Positions 45,585 to 54,900 of a DNA stretch of 64,000 bases are shown here, one piece after another. The notes below the pieces were generated by a model that was given only the letters and a program-made list of their open reading frames with translations, was not told the DNA's origin and ran no database searches. Origin of the DNA: Okapia johnstoni. Lineage: Eukaryota; Chordata; Mammalia; Artiodactyla; Giraffidae. The stretch lies in contig CM044306.1 of the NCBI GenBank assembly GCA_024291935.2, forward strand, positions 20,903,001-20,967,000. Reading direction: 5' to 3'. The stretch's first letter is position 1. Each line of letters starts with the position of its first letter. The position numbers and the translations under genes are program-made.

Positions 45585-45945
45585 AACATTTAAGGAAGAA
45601 ATTATACCAATTCTCTATAGTCTCCTTCGGAAGCTAGAAGCAAAGAGAATACTAGCTAATTCGGAGGCCAACATCACCTGAATACCAAAACCAGACCGAG
45701 ACTTTACAAGAAAACCACAGATCGATATCTTTCATAAGCATCGATGCAAACATCTTCAATGAAATACTAGCACATTGAGTCCTACCATGTATAAAAAATT
45801 ATACAGCACAACCAAGTGAGATGTATCCCAGGTATGCAAGGTTGGTTCAGTATTCAAAAATCAGTTCATGTACTCCATCACATCAACAAGTTGGAGAGGA
45901 AAAACAAATCGCATGGTCGTATCCATAGATGCAGAAAGGCTGATG
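45585..45945 (+). mobile_element. L1 ORF2 fragment, decayed
   Basis: GAAGAAATTATACCAATTCT, CCAGACCGAGACTTTACAAG, GTATGCAAGGTTGGTTCAGT and GGTCGTATCCATAGATGCAG match the L1 reverse-transcriptase region with several stops. Confidence 0.85.
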
Positions 45946-47309
45946 AAGTCAGAGGGACACGGTGGTGGCAGAGTGAGGTGGGGGATCAGGCAGAGGCAGG
46001 AAGGTGTGTGTGCACCAGGTCTACGAGGAGGCTGAGGCTGGAATCAGTGTTCCTGAGACTGGCTTAAGGTAAAGGGAACAGCCAAATGTGAACCAAGAGG
46101 GTCAAATCTGCCAAGAAAGATTGTAACCCTCAGGCACAGGGTCATAAGCCTAGGGTTCCCAGGCCTGAAGAACCACAGCTAGAACTGTCCTTGGTGCCAG
46201 CCCCCAGGAACACAGCCAGGGCCAATGTCAGGACCCCCCACCCCATAACCTGCACCTTCCCCCTGAGAATCTCCGCAGCTGACTGCCCACGAATAAGGCC
46301 GCTGTGGGCAGTGCGTGTTGGCTTGCAGCTGCACACACCCCAAGGGAGGGGCATCGTTTCTTCGTTCAAAGACACTACTGCTCACCAAGCCGTGGGCCGC
46401 TGGCCATGTGAACACTCAGAGATGCCTTTCAGTGTCTTTCAGCGATCACCTTTCACTACTACGCTCAGCTGTGCTTACTGGCCTCCCTCAACACAGGCCA
46501 TAATGCCTCCGTGAAGCCACAGAACATCAAAGACTTTAAGGCCAGATGTACTGGCCTTCTATTGAGCATCACAGGGGAACTGGGCAGCCCTCCCACCCAC
46601 CCAACCCTAAGATAAGCCCCTGCTGGGATCACCCTGAGTCCCTGGGCTGGAGAGTGTGCCAGTTCCCTAGTTTCCGACCAACCTGCCCAGAGGGGTATGG
46701 CTTTACCACAGTGTCCCTCCCCCACAAAGTCTGGATGCCCCCTCACTACACTCTGGGATCGCTGGCACAGAACAGGAAGGGAGCTGGAGCTAGGGAGAGG
46801 GAATATCTGGACTTTGGGACTTTCTGCCATCACTCCCACATGGAACTTCCACCAGAATGTGCGGAGGGATAGGCCGTGAGTGAATGAATGAAGCCCACCA
46901 GGGCGCTGAGCCCCCTCTCAAAGCTCTCCAGACACTCAGAGCCTCTTCTCGTTGAATTAGAAGCCTATTCCCAGGCTAAGAAAAAAAGACAAGATCTGTG
47001 CCCAGCTTGAGTCCCAGCAGGCCCCTACCTGGTGCCTGTCGTAGCATGACCCAGCTCAGAGAGCACAGAAGGGGCCTGTGGGAAGGGTCTCCTGCCCCTT
47101 GGCATCCTGCTCCCCCAAAGCCAAGGCTTCACTCTCTGCTAGCTCTGCCAACCAACCCCAGGCCCCTTCCCTGGCTGGCACCCGGGTGAAGGGAATGCCT
47201 ACAACACACTTGGTTCTAAGAAGCCCCTGTCCAAGCAGGGGTTCCCCTGAGCACTCAGCACCCAGGGAGGAGATGGGATGCTTAAGAGCCTCTCACACAC
47301 ACTCACACA
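45946..47309. other. Intergenic unique sequence upstream of TNS4
   Basis: GC-richer than the repeats to the left. No gene or repeat recognised; may hold TNS4 regulatory DNA by position only. Confidence 0.5.
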
Positions 47310-47340
47310 CCTGGCCCTGGTGGTGCCCACCAGGGCCAGG
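47310..47340. repeat. Perfect 14-bp inverted repeat with 3-base loop
   Basis: Left arm CCTGGCCCTGGTGG (47310-47323), loop TGC, right arm CCACCAGGGCCAGG (47327-47340). The arms are exact reverse complements and lie about 100-250 bases upstream of the proposed TNS4 first exon. It could form a cruciform or serve as a symmetric protein site (inference). Confidence 0.9.
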
Positions 47341-47379
47341 CTTCCCTTCCCTGCCTGTACCAGCCCGACCTGAGCTGGT

Positions 47380-47592
47380 CCAGACAGGTGGGTGGGGCCT
47401 GTGGGCTGTCAGGCCACGTGTAGGGCTGGCGGGGAGGAGGGAGGGCAGGGTTGGCCAGCTGCTCTTAAGGCGGGGCTGGAGGTGAAGGGCACCTCCCTTT
47501 ACTCCTCACCTGGGCTCTGAAGACCGCCTCACTTCGTCTGTCCCAGGAGCCAAGAGTGAAGGCAGGAGCGTCTTGCTCTCTCTGGACACCAG
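47380..47592 (+). promoter_or_regulatory. TNS4: Probable TNS4 promoter and non-coding first exon
   Basis: A GC-rich stretch with CCACGTG (E-box 47415-47420), GGGCGG-like boxes and a TTAAGG element near 47464 precedes sequence ending CACCAG|GTAGGC, a good splice donor after 47592. No ATG occurs between about 47460 and 47592, as fits a leader exon. The spacing (3.8 kb before the first coding exon) and orientation fit TNS4, whose human first exon is non-coding. The transcription start is not determinable by eye; RNA 5'-end data would settle it. Confidence 0.45.
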
Positions 47593-48649
47593 GTAGGCAC
47601 TATTATTCTTCAAGGAGAAAAGAGGAGGAGGCTCAGCACCTTCAGCCAGCCCTTGCCCCCAGTTTTTCTCCTCTCCTGGGGCTCAGAGTGAAGGTGGAGA
47701 CAGATAAGATGGTCCCAGAACCACAGACCCAAGTTCTGCACTTTGAGGGAACTAAATCTGTAGCCCTCAGTGTACAGATGAGAGAACCAGGGTCTGGGGA
47801 GGGGAAGGGGTTTGCCCGGGGTCCTGAGACTTGGGAAGGGAAATGACCCAGAACCTATGCTCCTGCCCTTGGGGCCTGGCTGTCAGCACCCACCCCGTGC
47901 TGGGTCATTCAGAGGCCAACGGGAATCCTGGAGTGGGAGGGAGATGGTGGGCAGAGCAGGGGTAGGGAAAGGGCTTCATCGGTTCTTCAGGTCCCTGTCT
48001 ACTGTCCCAGGTCTGCTTCACCAGGTCTGGGTGGGGACCACGGGACAATCAGAAGCCACTCTTCCAGCAGGGGGGTGGGGAAGGGATTGGGCTAGTGAGG
48101 TGAGGCACTCTGGGGGACACTTGTCCTCCCCTCTGCCATCCTCTCCCTCCACTGCCCTGGGCTTGTAGGAGGGAAAGAGTGAGTCAGGAGAAGAAGCTGG
48201 CAATGAAACTGACGAGGGGATTTGCCCAGGAATCAGGATCCCCCTGCCTCCAGAGCCCTTGGGAACAAAGAAGGAGATTTGAGTCCCATGGGTGGACAGG
48301 ACCTATAAATAAGACTGAGTTGGCTGGAGCCCTCCATTCCCACTATAGCCCCCCAACACTCACACACACAGTGCTGAGCCCAGAGGCCCTCCCCTCCCCT
48401 TTCGAGCAGGAAGGAAAGAGCTAGAGAAGTGTGCTGGTGGGGACAGAAGAGAGAGTGTCCAGGAATAAAGGAGTGAGACCAGCCTCTGCCCTGGGAGCTC
48501 TGGTGGTGCTCTGGGGAGTGTCAAAAATGAGAAGACTTAAAGAAAATCCCAAGGGGCTGCCTAAACTTTGCTCAATCTCAGGCCTGTCCCACTGGGTTCT
48601 AGAATCCCAGAAGGGGCGGAGAGAGGTGAAATGGATCTTAAATCTATGA

Positions 48650-48815
48650 AACAGTGGCACAGAGTGTGAGACTGGGAGCCAGGATCACCTGGGTTCAAAT
48701 CCCAGTTCCACTATGGGTGCTGTGGGTTGTACGACCTCAGGCAAGTCCCTTAACCTCTGCAGCCCCATTGTAAGAGTACCTTCTTCAAAGAACTATTGAG
48801 AAAACAAACTGAGTA
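48650..48815 (+). mobile_element. MIR SINE
   Basis: GACTGGGAGCCAGGATCACC, GGGTTCAAATCCCAGTTCCA, GACCTCAGGCAAGTCCCTTA then ACCTCTGC. Confidence 0.92.
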
Positions 48816-48829
48816 CATTTTAAGTGTCT

Positions 48830-48935
48830 GTTACGATTGCATTCCCATTATACAGATGGGACAACTGAGGCCCAGAGAGGAAAGGACACTTGCCCAGCAT
48901 GGCATAAAAGCAGATTCCAAATCAGTAGGCAGACA
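48830..48935 (-). mobile_element. MIR fragment
   Basis: CCCATTATACAGATGGGACA then ACTGAGGCCCAGAGAGG. Confidence 0.8.
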
Positions 48936-49369
48936 TCCTGGATCCTAGTCCTGGGGGAGGAACCAGGTACCCAGTGCATTCCCCAGAGACCATAACCCCA
49001 GGTCCTCTTTGAGGCACAGCCAAAAAACCTGCAGGGTGTGCAGAGATCCTGCCCCGACAAACCCAGGGCGCTTGGAGCCAAAGCTCCATGTCCTTAGCTG
49101 CCCCCAGAAAGGAGCTTGAAGGCCCATTCCTTGTTCCCTTTCACTACCATTTATAGACACGCTTCCCGAGCCTGAAATGTGCCTGCCCCCTCCAGGATCT
49201 GGCCAAAGAGAAGTCTAGCAGCAGGTCTAGCAGGAGCCGTGGGGGAGAAAAGGGTTTTGATTTTTCTCATTAACTTACTGTGTTACCTTGAGCAACTCAC
49301 AGTCCCTCTCTGGATCTCAGGTGTTTCTCTGCATTTGAACTCCATGTGATATAAGGAGTTAAAGGTCTA

Positions 49370-49600
49370 AAGTCCAGGCCTGAGTTTGAAACCAGCTCTA
49401 TCACTTTTCTGGATGTGTGGCTGACACAGATTTCTTAACCTCTCTGAATCTCAGTATCTTCATCTGTAAAATGGACTGGTAATAGGGGTGTAGTACTTCC
49501 TAGGGTTATGAGAGGATTAGAAGAGTTATCATAGGGAAAGTCAGTGCCTGACACACAGTGAGTTCTCAGTAAATGGGAGCTATTATTACTTATTATTATG
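49370..49600 (+). mobile_element. MIR SINE, near full length
   Basis: TTTCTTAACCTCTCTGAATC, CATCTGTAAAATGGACTGGT, CAGTGCCTGACACACAGTGA then GTTCTCAGTAAATGGGAGC. Confidence 0.92.
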
Positions 49601-49639
49601 AAGGCATTATATTCTATATAAGCCCTGATTTCTAAGTAG

Positions 49640-49830
49640 TATTTAGAATTGTCCGATAGCTTTCACAAGCAGTATCTCACTGGTTCCACACCACCTTCTG
49701 GGAGGATATAGAGCAGGAATTCTTATTCCCATCTCGCAGATGAGGAAACTGAGGGTCAGAGTGACACCTCAAAGAACTGTTTGAACTGGGGTTCAAATTC
49801 AAATCTCCAGACTTCAAAGTCTGCATTCAT
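49640..49830 (-). mobile_element. MIR SINE
   Basis: CCCATCTCGCAGATGAGGAA then ACTGAGGGTCAGAGTG and GGGGTTCAAATTCAAATC. Confidence 0.88.
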
Positions 49831-50164
49831 TTCATTTGCCCCAGACTGGTCTCAGTGACTTTTCCAAGACTGAAGTCTAACTCTAAAGCAGAATGTAATA
49901 GAGGTATCTTGGAAAAAGAGAAAAGTGGAGCTGGGGAGTGCTAGGGGCAGGGGGAAGGTAAGGCTCAGGGCAGGCAGTCATAGCACAACCAGCATGTCCT
50001 AGCTCCTTACAGTTTTCTTGGCAGCCTCTGTTTTGGAACCTCTTACCTCCTGTTAGAAACTGCTAACATGTGGCATTAAGGCTAGACAGTGGGAAGAACT
50101 TCCCACAGTCAGGAAGCCTGGGACATCTCTTTCCCAGATGAGCCCCCAGGGAGTGAATATCATC

Positions 50165-50620
50165 TGATGATGTCACTCCTAAGCTCTAAACTATTCTGTG
50201 GCTCTCCATTGCCCTCAGGGTTGAGTCAGCACTACCAAACCCAGCCTGCAAGGTTCTACAGGGTCTGCCCAGACTGCCTCCCCAACCCCAACTTTCCCTC
50301 CATTCACCCTAGGTTCCCTCTGTTTCCCAGATGCTCAGTAACGTCTTGTGATCTCCTCGGTTCATCAGGCCTCTGAATATACCTGCCTCCTCACCCCTAC
50401 CTGGTGTGCCCAGCCAGCTCCTATTTTTCGTCCTTGTCTCCCTTTAAATGACCCTTCCTCCAGGACGTCCTCCCTGGCCTCCCCTACTCCCTGGCCTCCC
50501 CCTCTCCCTCTCCCTGTGCCCACTGAGTCCCTTCTGACTCCCCTCCTCCCCGATGACACTGTTGTGATTGCTCACCTGCTTGCTTGTCTGTTTCACCAAC
50601 TGGCCCACGCTGAGTAGCAG
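50165..50620 (+). mobile_element. L2 LINE 3' region
   Basis: GTGGCTCTCCATTGCCCTCA, CAAGGTTCTACAGGGTCTGC, CCTTCCTCCAGGACGTCCTC and GTTTCACCAACTGG in L2 order. Confidence 0.7.
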
Positions 50621-50624
50621 CTAA

Positions 50625-50840
50625 ATGCAGGGGCCCTGACATCACACAGCTGGGGTCCAATCCTCCTCTGACACCCGTTGGCCTGACGACCTTGGGCAAG
50701 TTACTTAACTCTTTGTGTCTCAGTTCTCCCATTATAAAATGGAATAATAATAGCATCTACTTTCATAGGGTTGTTATGAGGATTTTAAAAGGTTTTATAC
50801 ACCAGAGCCTAGGTACATATAATTACTCAATGAATATTAG
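50625..50840 (+). mobile_element. MIR SINE
   Basis: GACCTTGGGCAAGTTACTTA, CCCATTATAAAATGGAATAA, CATAGGGTTGTTATGAGGAT and AATTACTCAATGAATATT. The end may continue past the Bov-tA that follows. Confidence 0.92.
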
Positions 50841-51062
50841 CTGTGCTGTGCTAAGTCACTTCAGTTGTGTCTGACTCTTTGGGACCCCATGAACTGTAGC
50901 CTGCCAGGCTCCTCTGTCCACGGGATTTCCCAGGCAAGAATACTGGAGTGGGTTGCCATCCCCTCCTCTAGGGGATCTTACCAACACAGGGATCTAACCT
51001 GAGTCTCTTACATCTCCGGCATTGGCAAGTGGGTTCTTTACCACTAGCGCCTCCTGGGAATC
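50841..51062 (-). mobile_element. Bov-tA SINE
   Basis: GCTGTGCTAAGTCACTTCAG through AGCGCCTCCTGGGAATCTGG. TTAGCT on both sides may be the target duplication. Confidence 0.93.
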
Positions 51063-51149
51063 TGGAATTTTAGCTATTATTTATTTAAAAAGTAAGGCTG
51101 GAACATAGTAGGTAGCCATCAAACATCTACTGAGGTTATTTTATTTATC

Positions 51150-51325
51150 CATCACTTGCATACTGCTTATTATGTACTAGGCAAGTTCTAAGTATATTAT
51201 AAATATTAACTCATTCTGTAGATAAAGAAACTGAGGCACAGAGAAGTTAGTTAACTTCCCCCAACATTGCACAGCTAGTAAGTGGTGGAGCCAGGATGCA
51301 AACCTCAGGCAGTCTGGCTCCAGCA
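51150..51325 (-). mobile_element. MIR SINE
   Basis: TTATTATGTACTAGGCAAG, GATAAAGAAACTGAGGCACA and CAGCTAGTAAGTGGTGGAGC. It ends about 100 bases before the first coding exon of TNS4. Confidence 0.9.
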
Positions 51326-51430
51326 GCCATGCTTCTAAATGAGTGAATAAATATGCCTTTGTTTAGGGGGAGGGGAAGCAGAGGTTTCATCTACAGAAAT
51401 TACTCAGTTCCCACCCCCGGCTTCTTTCAG

Positions 51431-51520
51431 GTCCCAAGAGCTCCAGGTTGGCAAGTGACAATTGTGGGATGTGAGTCTGGCTGGAAGCCAGAGGTAAACC
51501 ACCAAGTCCTTGCCCTCAAC
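51431..51520 (+). other. TNS4: TNS4 5' UTR part of first coding exon, with start-stop uORF
   Basis: A pyrimidine-rich stretch ending CTTCTTTCAG at 51430 makes a good splice acceptor, so the exon should begin at 51431. The TNS4 frame is open further upstream (a Met codon at 51353), but that codon lies in the intron if this acceptor is used. The 90-base leader holds one upstream ATG, at 51469, followed at once by TGA. A GAG|GTAAAC donor-like site near 51493 could allow alternative leader splicing. The acceptor is predicted from sequence only. Confidence 0.7.
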
Positions 51521-51959
51521 ATGTCACAGGTGATGTCCAGCCCCCTGCTGGCAGGAGGCCCCGCAGTCGGCTTGGCTCCCTGTGAGGAACCCAGGAGGGC
51601 CCTGCATCCAGACCCCAGCCCCAGCCTGCCGCCACAGTGTCCCTACTACACCACAGAAGGCTGGGGAGCACAGGCCCTGATGGCCCCCATGCCCTGCAAG
51701 GGGCCCCCTGACAGGCTCCAGCCAGCCCCACAGGCTGGAGCCAACGTCAGCTGCCTCCTGCAAGCCCCAGGGGAGCCGGTCTCAGGGACTCGGGAGGACC
51801 TTGACTCCTATATTGACTTCTCACTGGAGAGCCTCAACCAGATGATTCTGGAGTTGGACCCCACCTTCCAGCTGCTCCCTCCAGGGCCTGGTGGCCCCGA
51901 GGCCGAGCCCACCCAGAGCACTACCTTGAGGAAGAAAAAAGAAGAGCCTGAAGCCTTGG
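51521..51959 (+). CDS. TNS4: TNS4 coding exon 1 (residues 1-146 plus one base)
   Basis: The exon starts at ATG 51521, which has A at -3. It encodes [13 protein letters not shown]..., the Tyr-Tyr-Thr-Thr-Glu-Gly-Trp stretch near residue 43 and the conserved acidic/leucine segment [20 protein letters not shown] near residues 103-122, which looks like an amphipathic LD-type helix (inference). It ends in a Lys/Glu-rich tail, and the donor is G|GTAAGG at 51960. The leftover G joins AT of the next exon to make Asp, restoring D-I-K-Y-I-E as remembered for human. I chose this Met because it matches the family N-terminus and lies inside the predicted exon. Confidence 0.96.
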
Positions 51960-54900
51960 GTAAGGAACTGGGGCACAGGGCTGGGAAGAGGGCTTGGGGA
52001 TCAGTCCTCATGAGGAAGGAATTTTCTGTCCAATCAGAGGAGCATGGAACGATGTCCTGTTGGGGAGTGCTGTGCAGCTCTAAACAAGTTTCTTAACCTC
52101 TCTGTTTCCTCTGCTCTATATAAGGGATAAATATAAGTAGTCATCACTGTCCAATTCTATTTGGTTCTTGAGTTTGGAAAGTGATGGATACCTGTTTTAT
52201 GTAGTTTCCCAGAGAATTAAAATAAGCTAATACAGGTAAGAATACTATACAATACCATGCATATAAATAAGAGCTCGATAAATGTGTGGTCCCTGAATCT
52301 TAGTCTTCTGTGGTGTCTCTCTTTAGGTTCTAACTTGGTCCCCTGAAATTTTTATAGGAATAGTATTTTCACCTCACCAGTAACAATAGACGTAAGTAAC
52401 TTCAAGTATAGACATAGTAAAATAATTAGAACATGATGAATTTTTGAGTATTTATTACTTTTGTTTTTAATGTGTCATTACATCGTAAATTTATATAGTT
52501 TGCTCTTTAGTAACGCCTAAAGCATCAAACTATATTAACTTACAAAGTTTACATCATTTAGCAACCAGCGGAAAAAAATCTTGAAAATTTAACAATCAGC
52601 TTTTTTGAGCTAGTTCAAGCCAACTCCAAGATACCACCACCTCCATGATCGTCCAGAAATCTCTGCATCTGGCTTCAGTTTCCCAAAGAGTTTCAAGTAT
52701 ACATTGAGGATGAGGATCATGGAGCAGCAGCCCCATTAGACAGGCTGGAAGACTGAGGCCTCCAGGGGTTTAAACAATCAGTGTGGGCTAGGGGATACAG
52801 GGAGGATTAGAGATGGGATCCAGGAGAATTCTGCTTATTGAGCATTTATCATTCTATCCAGGCACTTGTGTGTTGAGCAGTTAATAATTGAACCTTTGAT
52901 AATAATAATTTGCTCCCTCCAATCCACCTCCGTGAGATGAATATTTTATCCTCCTTTTACAAATGAAAAGACTTGGTTGATGGACTTGAGTGAGAAGCCA
53001 ATGTAGCCTAACCGCTGGAGTCAGGCGACCTTACACAAGATGCTTTCACTTCTTTGTGTCTCAGATTCTTCTTCTGTAAAATAGAGATGAGTTTTCACCT
53101 CAAAAGGTGTTACAAGGATTAAAAGGAATAACATTTGATGGGTGTTTATCACAAATCCTGGGACACTATAGGTCATGATCGGTGGTGGCTGTTTATAGTC
53201 AACATTGGTGTTGCATTTAGGACCAGCTCCAGGACAGTTTCAGACCCTGGGGTGGAGGCAAGCCCAGCACCCAGGTCCTCTGGCACCTGGGTTCCTGGGC
53301 TCTAGCCGGCCTTCTGCTCCTGCCCCCAGAGCATTGCCTGCCAGGCCTGTTAAATGAACCATCTCCATCCCTCAACAGTCTTTTGCTTCTTAAGGCCAGT
53401 CGTGGGCATGTCTCTGCAGGAAAGATAGCTTGTGCCTAATTATCACTGGCAGGAGCAAGCCCGGGACTTTAATGCTCATGCCCCAAGGCAGGGCTTCCAT
53501 GCACTCAAGGCCAGCTGGGGTGAGAGCAGTCTCTGGGTAGCGTGCACATGTATGGGGTTGGGGTGTTGACAACAGGGCCCTTCCTGCAAGGGACCGATGG
53601 GCAGCAGTCTGCCTTCCCAGATGCTCTAAGCACAACCTGCCCCTGTGAGGATGTGACCACCAGACTCTTGGCAGCAGGGGGCGCCAGAGGGCAGCAGTGG
53701 TCCCAGGGTCCTGATGAAGCCGCCTAGCTCCCCTTGATGGAATTTCTAAAAATCCTCTCCTCTTACCTCTGCCTGAACACCAGTGATGCCTGCGAGCTCA
53801 CTACCTCCTAGGATATCCAGAGGGTCAGCTCCCTGTTGGAAAGTTCTCTGCCACCAAAAGAATAGCGATAGCCTGCCCGTCACTGTGGTGACTGCACCAC
53901 TCTCCCCAAACCCTCCCCTCAGACCACTGCTCCTGGTGACAAAGCTCTCACCAGCCCCCAGATCCTCAGTGAGTTTTCACCCAGGCAAACATATCCGGTG
54001 TGTAGGGCCCCTCTGTTTTCACTCTCACTCAGCCTATTTTTGGCGTGTTGAGTGGAAGATGTTCTGTAATTGTGATGCTAGCAGATGTTCACAACTTCTC
54101 TTTGTCCCAACTTGGCAGAATCAAGAGTTAAGCATTGGCTATCCTATATCGATCCCTCCCTTAAAAATGTATAGAGGGATTTTTGTAAGCATGATCCCAG
54201 CGTCTACCCTGGGAAGGAAATAGTGGAAACCTCATTTACAGATGAGAAGACTGAGGCTCAGGGAAGGGAAGTGATGGCCACAGTCACACAGCTAGTGAGT
54301 GGTAGGTCAGCTCAAAGCCCAGGCCTCTGGGCTCCAAAGTCCATATTCTAACTTTTCTCTCTTCCTCGGAGCAAGTTTTCTGCCCTCCAAGGCTTCACTG
54401 AGTTTACACCCCACCCCGCCTCCAGTTTCTCTGCCTCTGCCTCTTGCTGACCTTCCTTCAGATTAACCAGAGGTGGGCCAGGGGCGGCATGGTAGTGGGG
54501 AGCAGTGACTCACAGGTGGTGTATCCACCACCCTCAGGGAACACAGCTTCTAGAACCAAACACCATATCCCCTCCTCTGCCACCCCTCCCCATCTTTGGA
54601 ACAGGCCCCCATTTTATTTTCCAGAATTTCTGCCAGGCAAGGCAGTTTGCCAATCCCGAGTGAAGGGTGTTTAATAACCGGCTGTCCGCCCCCCACCCAC
54701 CCAGGCCCCCCCTCCACCCACCCGGCCTGGTGCCGGCGCCTGCATCCACCCAGCACTGCTCAGACTTGCCCCACGGGCCTGTAAACAGCAACTGCACGCA
54801 GGTGATGGGGCGGGGGCCCCACCACCCCAGCCACATTCACCTCGAGGACAGGCTGGAGCAGCGGGAGTGACTCACAGCTCCAGGACTCCTCCCTCCCTTT

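Larger units (their letters stand above)
47593..51430 (+). other. TNS4: Proposed TNS4 intron 1
   Basis: 47593-48650 is GC-rich unique sequence where I see nothing beyond a TGAGTCA at 48180. The remainder holds MIR and L2 remnants and one Bov-tA, listed separately. 49080-49360 and 49840-50160 show no recognisable element. Confidence 0.45.

Noticed and set aside
51353..51520. Upstream extension of the TNS4 frame to the Met at 51353
   Set aside because: A good splice acceptor at 51430 puts that Met in the intron, and the family N-terminus begins at 51521.
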